Positions 17,879-28,634 of a stretch of DNA of 64,000 nucleotides are shown here, piece after piece. Position 1 is the stretch's first letter. Every line of letters starts with the position of its first letter. Source of the stretch: Rhynchopus sp. YZ270_cl-10 (Eukaryota > Euglenozoa > Diplonemea > Diplonemida > Diplonemidae); assembly GCA_964035575.1 (NCBI GenBank), contig OZ037853.1:1334501-1398500 (forward strand), in the 5' to 3' direction. A program made the position numbers and the translations under genes. Under the pieces are notes generated by a model that saw nothing but the letters and a program-made list of their open reading frames with translations, had not been told where the DNA came from and did not search any database.

Positions 17879-19738
17879 TTTGGGTTTTTATTTGCAGAAT
17901 TTTTCAGATTCTCTTTGAGCGGCTCTCGGGGTTACGGTTAAGAGCTTTCAAGAGAGTATGGTCGGCATGTGGCTGCATTTTCTGGGATGGGAGGGGTTTT
18001 TGGGGGTTTTGAGGGTTAGGGGGAGGGGGACACAGCTTTTATATTTTTCTAACTGGCCTGAGTTGTGTTGTGTGATCTATTTCTGGGGTGCGGAAGTGCG
18101 CTTCGACTTTTCTATTTCTCCCCCATTTTTTCCTTCTGTTTTCGCGATTTTTTTTTTACCATGAGTATTATTGACGCGGGTAGTGTACCATCTAAACAAA
18201 AGGACGAACGGGGGTTTTTTTTACATTTCTCAGAGAACATTCGTTAGTTACTGGGAATATCAATCGCTATAGGGCAGCCCTTACAGCCGCGTACCAAAGT
18301 GCTCCCCGCCAGAGGTGTGAGTGAGAATCACACTTGGTGTGGGGGTTTTTTGGTTAATTATTCTCATCATTGTAAAGAGCCTCAGGGAGGTGTCCTTGGC
18401 TGCGGGTGGTGTCTGTACTCCGCACTATTTTTTTTAGAATCAACAGAGTGTGTACGTTACTATTTTTTTTTCTAACTGGCCTTGGGGTGGTGTACGACGT
18501 TATGTTCTGATGTCAGATTCATTTGTCTTTTAAATTATTTTTTTCTTTCAGACTTTCTTTTTTCTACGGTTTGCAAAACACTCACCATAAAAAGAAAGAT
18601 GGATGGTGTGATTCAGGGGGTACGGACAACCCACGGAAGAACGGGGGAACCACGGAGAACTGTTTCGGGCTACATTAAGATTTGCGGAGCACCTTCGGGA
18701 GAACCACGGAGAATCCTTTTGGGTGGTCACACCATGGCAACATTTTTTGTTGATCCCTCACCATATACTATCAATTCATTGATTGCATATGATGAAAATA
18801 CTATTTCATAGATATTTGCCTTTTTACGGGTTATGGGCTGTACGCCTTTGTCCGAACAAACAAAACACCCGAGCCTCACTTCAACACCGTGACTATGTTA
18901 CAGCGCTTGATTTCTGTCAAGTGTGCGTACCCCTCTCTGTCCCCCCGGTACAGCCGGTCATTATGTACCAAGGTACACTGTGGCGAGAGGGCTGTTGTAT
19001 TTCAAGACTATGAAGTCAACTTTTTTTTGGAGGGTGAATTCGGGTTTGCGCGAGAGGGGTGAGGGGTGAGGTGCATCTTATAAGACACCTTCCCCCCGGG
19101 TTTTGCCTTTGTTTTCTTTTTCTTTTTGAAATGGTTCGGGGGGTCCACCCCGGTGCACCGGTTATTGTACCAAAAAGGTACACTGTTCACGAGAGGGTTT
19201 TGTATTTCAGTGCCCTGCGTCCGGTGTACGGTGAGGCGTTTGCACTTTCAAATTCTCTTTCGAGTCCAGACCACGGGTTTGCGGGTTTGCGAGAGATATA
19301 TTTTAGAACGTGTCTGCAAGTCATACGCTTGCACAGTCAAAAATAAGTTTGTTCCGGCTTTTGGGATTTTGCGGTAATTTTGCGCCGAATTCTTGCACGC
19401 GATACATATTCGGAAAATTCTATTCGACTTTTTTTTCCATCCGGGCTGGCATCGCTGGGTCTGATTGAGTGTGGTGATGTGCGTTCAAGAATTAAACTCT
19501 TCCCCCCAAACCCCCCTTTATCCAAACGGCAAGTGGATATAATTCTGAATAAGGTTGGCAAATCAGAGACACTGCAACAGACTCCAGAGCAGAAGAGGTA
19601 GGTCACCTCATAGTTGCTTTCTAATACACGTTGTGTGATTATTCAAAAAAAAGTTGAACTTTTCTGAGTTGTCGTCGTTTTTCTCAATACAGAGCAACAC
19701 CCTCGGCTGGGAGTGATTTAAAAAAAAATATAGTGGAG

Positions 19739-19780
19739 TTCATCCTCGGGTGTCTACACTAATACAACCAAGTTTTCAGA
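19739..19780 (+). repeat. Dispersed repeat (TCATCCTCGGGTG family)
   Basis: Words GTTCATCCTCGGGTG, CTAATACAACCAAG and TTTTCA are kept in copies at 4257-4305 and 7047-7090. Weaker relatives with ACTACACTAATCCAACAA lie at 52030-52060 and 58849-58885. CTAATAC resembles a branch-point sequence, but no intron is evident. Confidence 0.6.
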
Positions 19781-21355
19781 ATACAAAAAAAAAAAGAATA
19801 GGTGACGTCTTTTCGTCATCATTGTGTTTCTCTATTTTTCTCAACACTGCAACACTCTCAGGAATGAGGTGCTTCGCAAAAACACAGCAAAATACAAGGA
19901 TTTTTCGTTCGTCCTTGTTCAAATTGAATACTAATACAGAGAACGGTTAAACAGTGTTTTTTTTGTGAAAAGAGAAAATCGACGCAAGGTCTTTTTAGAA
20001 GCTGCTTTTCTTCTCCGCCAACGCAACAAAAAGCAAGGTTGACTGCAGGAAATTTTCCGCATTTTTTTTTGAATCCAGTGCCTGCGTCCGCCGATGAACG
20101 AAAGGTGAGGCGTTTGCACTTTTCAACTTCCCTTTGAATTTTGTGAGTGACAAAACATCGGCGTTTTTTTGCATACCGACCCTCCCCCGTGAAAATGTTC
20201 CCCCCCCCCCCTCTGACCCCCTTTAAATTGTCCCCCCTTGGGGAAAGAGAAACAACTCGTTTCAAGTTTTGTTTTTTTCTTCTTTTTTTTTGGGAAGACA
20301 TTGTTCATAAACGCTCTCAAGGGTTCAAGGCGAATGCACTAAAGGCTTCGGCCAACATTGAATACAAGCACCCTATTAGTTACAGACCCTACTAGCTCCG
20401 GGTTCTTAGGCGATTGTCGACACATAAAAGGAAACAGCACTTCCTGCTGTCTGTAACTCAATTATAACTCAAAAATGTCCTTCATCTCCACGAGGGAGAA
20501 CCAAAGGCTTTTTTTGCGCTTCCGCCATTTCTCTTTTTTTTTTGTCTGCAAAAAACAAAGACAATTTAGTAGTAGGCCTACGTAAACAGTAGAGACAAGA
20601 GTCATATAAAATCAAATAAAGCAATAATGTCTGCACAGCGCGCCCCTCCCTTTACTGCGTTTCCAGACGCAGAGAGCCTGAACCCACCTACCACACCTCG
20701 CCCAATGCATGCAAGATACCCTCTGTTTTCGTTGTTCGATCTTTTGATCTAAATCACGAAATGGACGTAGAACTGCATGGTTGGGTGTCCACCCCCCGGT
20801 ACAGCCGATCATGTACCAGGTACACTGTTTAAGAGATGGCTTTTGCATTTCAAGTCCTTTTTTAGGCCACGAGGTATAATACTATAATATTATGGATTTA
20901 AAGTGCAAATAATACACTGTTCACGAGAGGGGCTGTTGTTATTTCAAATTCAACTTTTTTTTTTTCAGTTCAGGTCTGTTTCTATTCAATTCAACGCATA
21001 GAGTTTATTTTTTTATTTTTTATATTTTTTTCAGATCCGTTTTCTTTTGATCTCGAATGAGATATTGTTGTAGCACAGTTTCAACTCCACTTTCTTTTTT
21101 CAGTCTTTTCGCTCGAGCTGTCTTCTCATCTGACCTTTTCAAAAAGTAGAAGGTTCTCAGTGAGATTAGGTTCATTTTATTGCAAACATCCCGAACCTGG
21201 ACACAACAATTCCTTCAGTGTGGATGTACAATCACCAAAGCAAAAGGGTTGGGGTAAGGGACCACTTCCCTTCCAAGATGAACACGTAGTTGGCTCACGA
21301 TCTATTTGTTTCTACCTTTCTGCTGTTGCTCCCCGTGAGGAAGTTAAAAAATAAA

Positions 21356-23560
21356 GAGAAAAGTTCGATTTCGGCCTCGAAAATACCCGTGACACCGATT
21401 TGTCACGGTACTTTGTCACGGAATTTTTTTGAAAGATTCGATTTCGTGACAAAAAAAGTTCGATTTCGTGACAAGCTGATTTTTTCATTGACACACAAAA
21501 TTCAATTTAGTGACAAATGACTTTTTTCATTGACAAAAAAAAATTCGATTTCGTGACAAATCCATTTTTTCATTGACAAAAAAATGTCATAGAAAAAAAA
21601 TGGATTTTGTCAAGGAAAAAGTCGTGACAGCCAACCCGCCAGTCACTGAAAAGTGACCAGACAGCCACTTGACAAACACAAAAGAGGCCATTCTTGAGCT
21701 GTCTAGAAACCGAAGGGCAGAGACTGAAGACACAAGGTATGATAACTTTATGATTATGCGAGACTTAGTATATCGCGAACACGGTCAGGCTTGCACGCCT
21801 CTGGCCAGAGGCCAGCCCCACTAAATGATATGCAGCAGACACTCATTGCAAATTTCATTTTCATTTGGTAAAAAATTAATGGGTGCGCAAGTTTCTATAC
21901 CTAATACCCCAACCCTCACCCATACATTCCATTACACACACCAAAACAGATCGAATCCACCAGCGCATGCGACGAGAGTTCGGTTATTATGGTGGTGGAA
22001 AGGGGGGTGGGAACACTTTGTCAGTCACTGCTATAGCCATTAACCAGGGAGCATAGCTAGTGCAAGAAATTCGACTTTGGAAACCTTCCGGAAAGTCTGT
22101 CCTCTGCTTCCGGAGGACTAGACACAAGAAAATATTGTTTGTTCCCCCAGAAAACCAGTGCACAATTCACACTCCTTGTGGGTGGTCTTGTTGCCTTTTC
22201 GTCATAGTAATTTTGGCCCAGGCATGTTCTTGAAGCATGACAATTTAGTGTGTATGGGGCAGGGTGTTGTTTTGTTCTGAATTCTCTTTGTTATAACATC
22301 TAAGTCAATCGCGGGTGGTGGTTTGTGTAGCGTGAGGCACTCTTTTTAACAAACTTCCTGCAGTTGCTATGCACTGTTATTTCTTCGGATTTATCATCAT
22401 ACAGCGTAACATAGTGGATTCGCCTGGTCGACACAACCTTTGATAGATATGGGATAACCAACCCCCTTCGACCCCTCGTGGGTTCACTGAACAAGCCCTA
22501 GTGGTAGTTAAACGCGATTGACATTTACATTCCTAGAGATGAAAGAACAAGATAACACTTCTGTACCCGCGCATCAAAATTGTGGAAAACTTTGCACCCC
22601 AAACACCCTCAACAACGCCCGCCAAAAGGCGCCCCTTGTTTCTGGGAGTTGGTTCTCATGTTTGATACACTGCACAGCAGGCATTCCTCCTGAGTCCAAT
22701 GCATGTTTGGCCTGTCTGCGGCGTTGTACTTAAGGTGCACGAAGACAGGGTCTGGTGGTAAATTTTGCGTAGTACTGCGACGTGGTACTACGTGGGTCTG
22801 GGAACCTGGTACCTGGGTACAGGATATTTGTTGTAAAGACATCTTCCACCATGCATTGAGGAGGGTAAGACAGTGTTCGCAGTTTCTACCTGATAGCATT
22901 ACACATTTAACTTCTCCACGGGGGTCTTGGGCCGTTCATTCGGTTATACCTTGACTACCGGAAGATATTCTTGAGGCCTTTTTGGTCTCTAGAATATCCG
23001 GTCTTCCCGAACGGAGGCACACTTTGTGTGTTACTACGACCTGGCAATTTCCAGCAGTAGGTTAAGTAATCTTTCTTGTAAATTGTTGGATCATTATCTC
23101 CTCAGTGCATGCATGCCCCACGTGACTGGACACTTTTGTGTTTGTCATGTGGAGCTGTGGTTGCTCTTTCACGACTTTTATCCTTGTGTCCAGTGTACCC
23201 AGTACCCAGTGCCCTGTCACGACTTTTTCCGTGACAAAAAGTTTGGTTTCCTTGAAAAAATCCATTTCTGTCACGACTTTTTCCTTGACAAAAAGTTCGG
23301 TTTCCTTGACAAAATCCATTTTTTCATTGACATTTTTTTGTCACTGAATTTTTGGATTTGTCACGAAATCGAATTTTTTTTGTCAATGAAAAAATCGGTT
23401 TGTCACGAAATCGAATTTTGTGTGTCAATGAAAAAATTGGTTTGTCACGAAATCGATTTTTTTTTGTCACGAAATCGAATCTTTCAAAAAAATTCCGTGA
23501 CAAAGTACCGTGACAAATCGGTGTCACGGTAATTTTCGAGGCCGAAATCGAACTTTTCTC
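21356..23560. mobile_element. Long-TIR (Mutator-like?) non-autonomous element
   Basis: The outer ends are inverted copies: GAGAAAAGTTCGATTTCGG at 21356 and its complement ending at 23560. Inverted homology continues for about 250 bp on each side through degenerate tandem units containing TTGTCACGAAATCGAA and TTTTTCATTGACA. Both flanks carry AAAAATAAA, a possible 9-bp target duplication but of low complexity. Long TIRs with a 9-bp duplication are typical of Mutator-like elements. No transposase is visible. The interior holds copy 2 of the 5490-5925 repeat (22660-23170) and, near the left arm, an inverted piece of it (21625-21700). Confidence 0.55.
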
Positions 23561-23816
23561 AAAAATAAAAATCCGAGTCACTTACTTCGCACAAGGATTT
23601 GCTCCCTTGTGTTCCAATTATACCCGTTTCGTTGACTGACGAGCGGTAGCGGGAGTAGGACATCTCAACGTAGACCGCGAAATGGAAGTAAGCTGGGCGG
23701 AGGGTGGGCGTGGCGTGGATATATTCTGTTGCGACACGTGATTTTTCCAAGTTTTCAAAAATCTAAAACCAAAAACCAAAAAAAAAAAAAAAAAGGGAAA
23801 GGGTACATGTGTTGAC

Positions 23817-23865
23817 CCTCTCAAATACTTTCAATTCTGTGAACTGAAAGTATATGAATCTAACA
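23817..23865 (+). repeat. Dispersed hairpin repeat (GAACTGAAAGTATATG family)
   Basis: ATACTTTCA...TGAAAGTAT forms a 9-base stem, followed by ATGAATCTAAC. Copies at 7133-7180 and 48535-48582; the last has a small deletion in the left arm. About 50 bp each. Confidence 0.65.
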
Positions 23866-24137
23866 CCTTTCTGCTGTTATTCCTACGATGCTTTCTTTAA
23901 AGGAGAAATAGTATTACCGGTACAGCCACCCATCCCTCAAACAGGAGAATTTGTGCAATCAAGCAAACAGCTTTACCTACCTACCCGATCCTACTATTTT
24001 CTGTGCTTTCCACCGTCTCCCCTCTCACGCAACGTACATACACCACCACCACCACCACCACACCATACAGACACCCTCCACACAAACAGATACGAACACA
24101 GCACCCCCTCCCCTCTCCCTCACCCCCCTCACTCATA

Positions 24138-25220
24138 ATGCGCCGTTTACCTAGGGTGCTCTGCTTGGTGCCTGGTGTGCGGAGGTGTAGTGGTGTTGAT
24201 GGAGGTGAGCGCGCACCGCATGAAGCGGTATTGCGGTTCTCCTCTAAGCGCGACAAATACGTGAAGGTGGTGAGCAGCGACGCCGGGGTGCGTGCCAGCT
24301 TCGCGCAGATGCCGCACGCTGTGCTCGAGGTGCTCTCCCGCCACGGCATCGCGCACGACACTGCGGACGCAAAAACCCTAGCAGAGGTTCTCCTCTGCAC
24401 CTCGCTCATGGCATCTTTCCAAGGCGGCGAAGAGCGCGTCCATCTCGAATACGAAGCTAACGGCATCATCGTCTCCGGAGAAGCCACAGCGACAGGGGAA
24501 ATACGAGGCAGCATCAAGGATTCGTACAGCACAGTGTCAAACGGAGTGAAGGTCTCGAAGGTGCTGTACAACCAGAAGCACCCTGCGTTGAGTGTCACCC
24601 CCGCGTCGTCCGGGAAGGTCATCCCTGACGCTAGGGAACATATTCTGCGGAGTGACGGGCTCGAGGCGGCGCTGTTCACAGAGGTCAATCTTGCGAGGAA
24701 GGTGTGCACCGGCATGTTGCTGCAGCAGATTCCCACTACAGCTGAGGCATCACCGCATAACCCCGATGTGTTCAGAAGAATCGAGCGTGATCTTGAATCC
24801 TGCGCCTTCAACGATTCGGGTGATATCGGTCATGCTGGTGTGTTGATGAAGCGGGTCTTCCAAGGTGACCTCGCTCCTGTGCTCCAGAAGTCGAAGTTGG
24901 TCTTTGTGCGTAAAGGGGGTGTGGTAGGGGAGGAGTGTGGTGTGGGGTCCTGGACGCTCGATAACGACCTCACGCAGACGGTGCCGGTGGACTTCCTCTG
25001 TAGGTGCTCGCTGGACAAGTTTGTGGCGGGGCTGACGGTGATGGGGACGGCGAAGCTGAGCTCCCTCAGGTTTGAGCAGCCGGAGTGCCCGCTTCGCTGT
25101 GAGACCTGCGGGACGACCTATGCAATGACGCCTGATGCTTGGGAAAAGGCGCAGGAGCTGACAGAAAAGTCCGAAGCAGGTGGGGAAGGGGAAGGGGAAG
25201 GGGAAGGGAGCCGGAGTTAA
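24138..25220 (+). CDS. hslO: Hsp33 (HslO-like) redox-regulated chaperone, probably mitochondrial
   Basis: 360 residues. Hsp33 is a holdase chaperone that is activated when its C-terminal zinc centre is oxidised. The C-terminal centre is intact in layout: CRC at 288-290 (DFLCRCSLDK) and CETC at 321-324 followed by GTTYAM, a CxC...CxxC pattern. The N-terminal part shows the family run of GIIVSGEATATGEIRG-like strands (about 109-125) and the central helical FTEVNLARKVCTGMLLQQIP region. The first 23 residues (MRRLPRVLCLVPGVRRCSG) are Arg-rich without acids, like a mitochondrial presequence. The frame stays open upstream, but only low-complexity Pro/Thr/His sequence is encoded there, so I take the Met at 24138. 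A Gly-Glu repeat ends the protein. Bacterial origin through an organelle is likely. Confidence 0.85.
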   Translation: MRRLPRVLCLVPGVRRCSGVDGGERAPHEAVLRFSSKRDKYVKVVSSDAGVRASFAQMPHAVLEVLSRHGIAHDTADAKTLAEVLLCTSLMASFQGGEERVHLEYEANGIIVSGEATATGEIRGSIKDSYSTVSNGVKVSKVLYNQKHPALSVTPASSGKVIPDAREHILRSDGLEAALFTEVNLARKVCTGMLLQQIPTTAEASPHNPDVFRRIERDLESCAFNDSGDIGHAGVLMKRVFQGDLAPVLQKSKLVFVRKGGVVGEECGVGSWTLDNDLTQTVPVDFLCRCSLDKFVAGLTVMGTAKLSSLRFEQPECPLRCETCGTTYAMTPDAWEKAQELTEKSEAGGEGEGEGEGSRS

Positions 25221-25624
25221 AAAAAACAGTGAGCTCTGTGGAGCTTGCACGGGGTGGCAAACTACAACAGTTCTTCAAAAAGAAAAAGGTATCGTGCGTA
25301 TTCTTGCCAGGGGAGGGGGAGGGGGTATCTTTTGGTGGGGGGTTTGTCAAATGCGACAAAAAAATAATAATGGTTTTATAAGGAAGGTGCCTCGACGTTG
25401 GTCCTGCAGCCTGCAGCTATTCGCCACACCCTGGGTCCAGTAAAGACAAAATGCTTTGTGAAAAATGGTCCAAATCGTCCGAGAATTTGTTGCCTGTTCA
25501 CGCGTGGGTGGCGTACCAGCTGAACAAAAATATAGAATTGGGGTTTTGATTAGTACGTGTGTGTTTCCTCATATACCAATAGGCGCACCGCCACGAGAGG
25601 GCTTTTGTATTTTCAAGTCAACCT

Positions 25625-25860
25625 TTTATTGATGTGAGGAGAAAACGAAAAACGGAAACGAATCTTTGCAAAAATGATGGCGTGTTTTTTTCCGATTTCA
25701 GTTTCCATGGATAGACATCAAAAGTGGCCAGCACACAGGTGGTTCCTGTGTGCTGCTTTTTCCCACAGAACTGACACGTGGGGTGTGTCTCAAACAACGA
25801 AAAAGCGTATAAATAAAAATGTTGGAAAGCAAATAGGAAGAACAAAACAACATGATTTTC
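25625..25860 (-). repeat. Degraded dispersed repeat encoding a CCHC-like peptide
   Basis: On the minus strand a short frame contains THPTCQFCGKKQHTGTTC, spaced CX2CX4HX4C like a zinc knuckle. A second, more decayed copy lies at 59122-59435 in the same orientation. CCHC knuckles occur in retroelement gag-type proteins and in cellular RNA-binding proteins. No neighbouring domain identifies the parent, and both copies look like old, broken remnants. Confidence 0.4.
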
Positions 25861-26071
25861 AATAGGGATAATAAAGCCCACATTTTCCCAATGGACCATG
25901 CCATTTTTTTGTGTGTGTGACTGAGTGTGGGGATGCGTTCAAGAATTAAACTCTTCCCCCCAAACCCCCTTTTTTCGTTTCTGGTTTTCTTTATCCAAAC
26001 GTCGAGTGGATGCGTAATAATTGGAGGGGGAGGAAAAATGGTTCGAAACCTACCTAAATAGACAACCTTCC

Positions 26072-26123
26072 CCCTAGGCATACCTCGAAGGCGAATTTCG
26101 TATTCGCCTTCGGGGTGCCTAGG
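26072..26123. repeat. Short palindrome (hairpin)
   Basis: CCTAGGCATACCTCGAAGGC... pairs with ...GCCTTCGGGGTGCCTAGG around a TTCGT loop; arms are about 23 bases with two or three mismatches. It lies in non-coding DNA next to GGTTCGAAACCTACC, which recurs inverted at about 59640. Confidence 0.65.
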
Positions 26124-26799
26124 TACCACTTGCTCGTCTCCCTCTGTGGACACACAATGTATCCTTAAAGGACGGATATTAGTTTGCGGACAACCATGCG
26201 TGCCACCGATACGGTGAGGTGACGTTTGCACTTTTTTCAACGGAGGAAGTGTGCACCTAACAAATCTCTCTCCCTCCCCTTTGTGGGTGAAGGTTAGCTA
26301 TTGACACCCGTAGTATTTTATTGTAACGTTGTTGAGCGGAAAGTGGCAGTTTCACTCACCACTCACCCTACAAAGGTGTGGAGGTACTGTGGGGAAGCCA
26401 ACGCATCAAACAATAAAAGGGGGTCAGGGTGGTAAGGATGAGGGTGCGAGACAAGCGACAAAGTTTTAATTTGCTGCGTTTTTTTTGATTGTTTTGTGAT
26501 ATTTGGTGTGTGTTGTTGCATATGCCACAACCCCCTAGCTCTCCTTTTTTCCCTCTTTTTCCCCTGCACGTTTTCCCCCATTGAGCTTGCCTACTAATTT
26601 ATTGAACGAATGAATGAAAGCCAACCCAACGTACACAACACCCATTTTTCTCCCGTTTTCTTTTTTCATGAATCTAAATCTTTTTACCTATTAATAAGTG
26701 ATGTTGAAAGGTCAAACGCAGTGCAGGGGACATGCTACGGTCGCTCGAACTGTTTTCCTCCTGAAGATAGCTGTTGACACCCGTAGTATTTTGCGTCAT

Positions 26800-27285
26800 A
26801 CTATGTGGGTGAGCTGATGATGCTTGATGGACTCAACAAGCTGCTCGGTCGTGTGGGCTTGCATCTGTGCACTTTTGTGCGACCCCACGCTGCCAGCTCG
26901 TTCAGCTTCCTGGTGAGGACAACGTGTGCATCTTTTCATGTTCTCTGTTGCGTCGCCTCAGCCCTCTTGGCCTCTGATGGTATCTACACTCTCCTGATAC
27001 CCCCACTCCGACACAGTGTGCGTCCTTCTCCAGATAGATGATGTCGCACATTCACGTCCCCCCGCGGTCACCACCTTCCCCTGTGTGTCGTCTCGTGTCT
27101 CTTTTGTGCAGGCCTGAGGAGGGGGTTTGGGCCCGGGGTTAGGCTCGATATAGTGTGGTCGAGTGTGTGGGGATGGTGTCGACGGTGACGAGTCCGACCC
27201 TGAACGGACGGTCGCCGAGTTTGCGTCGTTCCGCCCCTTCATGCCGGCAAGACTGTCTACCTAAATGTGTTGCTCTATGTGCGTG
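26800..27285 (+). pseudogene. GC-rich coding-like segment, unrecognised
   Basis: Composition matches exons. One frame reads GELMMLDGLNKLLGRVGLHL and on to SFSFL, ending at a GTGAGG donor-like site; another, later, reads GVDGDESDPERTVAEFASF and on to FMPARLST before a stop. The pieces look like exons of one decayed or partial gene, but I cannot link them with confidence and know no family match. The duplicated NTF2-unit leader begins right after it, so it may be a gene end cut by that duplication. Confidence 0.35.
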
Positions 27286-27421
27286 AAGGTGCGTTTAAGG
27301 TATTAAGTGCGGTGCTTGTCCCAGCATGAGGTCCCTCCTCAGACGAAACCACACACACTCCCCCCAACAACACCCACTGTGCAGCCCCCCCACACACAAC
27401 ACAAAATACCCTTTTCTGAAA

Positions 27422-27763
27422 ATGTCGTCCCCGTGTGAGGCTGCCAAGACATTCGTGGACCTTCGTGTGGCGAAGAAGAACGACGAAGCAAAGCAGCACC
27501 TCGCAGACGACTGCGTGTGGACGGTGCCGACGATGACGGGGAGCGACACGAAGACCGGGAAGGACAACGTTGCGGCCTTCTGGGTTGAGCAGGACAAGAG
27601 TCTCCCGACAGTTGTGTCGATCGACGACTTCGAGCCGACGGGCGACAACGCGGCTGTGCGCAAGATGGTCATCAAGAAGATGATGATGAAGATCAACCTC
27701 ACCCAGACCATCACCTTCAACTCCGACATGAAGGTCGTCTCCTCTGTGACCGCCAAGGCATGA
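27422..27763 (+). CDS. NTF2-like (SnoaL-type) small protein, copy 2
   Basis: The 113-residue product is identical to that of 15163-15504, and the coding bases appear identical too. The first 110 bases upstream are similar with small indels, and about 380 bases downstream are near-identical. Total identity at synonymous sites means a very recent duplication or gene conversion. Here the unit lies 870 bp ahead of NLR-like gene B; copy 1 lies 1.1 kb after gene A. The repeated linkage suggests that the two gene types have moved together, which need not mean that they act together. Confidence 0.7.
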   Translation: MSSPCEAAKTFVDLRVAKKNDEAKQHLADDCVWTVPTMTGSDTKTGKDNVAAFWVEQDKSLPTVVSIDDFEPTGDNAAVRKMVIKKMMMKINLTQTITFNSDMKVVSSVTAKA

Positions 27764-28634
27764 GGGGTGCGTTCATCCTGTCACGGATGGTTCTGCCTCC
27801 GTTTTATTCATATTCTTTGTTCAAATGTGCGGATGTTTCTCGAGTGGTTTTGATTTTGCTTTTACTTCTGGTTTTGGTTTCTTGGTGACTAAGCACGAGA
27901 GGCTTCGGTTCATCTTGCAAACTTTTCTGTTGTTTTCTTTTCCACGCAGCTTTGGATGATGTGCGTGTCCCTTTGCGGGTGCCTCTGTTTTCCAATATCT
28001 GCTGTTTACTTTGTGCTGTGCTATTATTTTCACCTGATTTTTATTGCCACTTCTTCTCTTTTCTCCGCAACAAAACAAACCTCTGTGCACACAACCAGTC
28101 TCAGCACAGGAGGTCATTGTCGATGCAACAGAAACAGCGAAAAGAACGAAACCCCACCACCCACCCCACCTCACTGTTTGTTGTGTGCCCACCCACCCCC
28201 ACCACGACCCATTCTCCACAGCGGTTCCATTCCTCCTCAGCGGCATTTCATCCGTGGCTGGAATTTCGTTTGGCCAAATGTGCTCCGTTTTTTGTATCAG
28301 GCCCAACACCCTTGCACCCTTGTGTAACGTGTAGCAATCTGAAGCAGACAAACGGTATTTCGAGCATTTTGCATCACTTTCCTGTTTTCCTGCTCACATG
28401 AACCTTTATCCATTTCCCACGCCTGGCTGTGTGGTGCTTCCATACATTTGTAGCATCTAGCACCTCACCTTGCCTGTGTTGCCTTGTGTTCCTCACCCTT
28501 CCACAAGGCGTGGCTGTCTTGGCTAGAGCGGCTGTATCACTGCCACGTCTCGGAGTAATGTAGGGGAGGACCTGTCCACAACACACAAACAGGGACAACA
28601 CACCCACCTCTGTGAACAAACACACAACACTAAG
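27764..28634. other. Spacer between NTF2-like copy 2 and gene B
   Basis: 27764-28200 is the shared NTF2-unit 3' flank. From about 28340 (AGACAAACGGTATTT, TTGCATCACTTTCCTGTTTTC) to the ATG it matches the region ahead of gene D (62668-62963), with indels. The words CCACAAGGCGTGGCTGTCTT and CTGTATCACTGCCA are common to both. This is the type-II 5' region, distinct from that of genes A and C. Confidence 0.65.
28576..28634 (+). promoter_or_regulatory. Conserved CA-rich 5' leader of gene B
   Basis: CCACAACACACAAACAGGG, ACAACACACCC and CCTCTGTGAACAAACAC precede the ATG by 5-55 bases. The block is shared with A, C and D, but the last dozen bases (ACACAACACTAAG) match only D and lack the CTTCAG acceptor-like end seen in A and C. 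Confidence 0.55.

Larger units (their letters stand above)
17664..24137. other. Repeat-rich spacer of 6.5 kb
   Basis: No gene supported. It contains several copies of the CACGAGAGGG repeat (from 17770), a single-arm GGTAGTGTACC relative (18172-18220), relatives of the ATCAACAGAG repeat (about 18430-18460), the mobile short repeat (19467-19530), the TCATCCTCGGGTG repeat (19739-19780), and a 2.2-kb long-TIR element (21356-23560). The GAACTGAAAGTATATG hairpin repeat lies at 23817-23865. The last 100 bases are CA/CT-rich leader of the Hsp33 gene. Confidence 0.65.
25221..27421. other. Spacer with dispersed repeats before NTF2-like copy 2
   Basis: Holds a single-arm GGTGGCGTACC relative (25500-25550), a partial CACGAGAGGG repeat (25572-25625), a degraded repeat with a CCHC-like peptide on the minus strand (25625-25860), the mobile short repeat (25918-26025), a hairpin (26072-26123), words GTGCACCTAACAAA and CTATTGACACCCGTAG (26244-26320, again 26762-26795) and a coding-like islet (26800-27285). 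From about 27308 the sequence is the duplicated NTF2-unit leader. Confidence 0.65.

Noticed and set aside
23270-23520. CRISPR-like reading of the TTGTCACGAAATCG repeats
   Set aside because: The units are degenerate, irregularly spaced and form inverted arms of a larger element in a eukaryotic genome; there are no unique spacers and no cas genes.
26036-26056. tRNA B-box from GGTTCGAAACCTACC, also inverted near 59640
   Set aside because: No cloverleaf stems, anticodon arm or A box can be fitted around either site. The same holds for GGGGTTCGATGACC near 48190.
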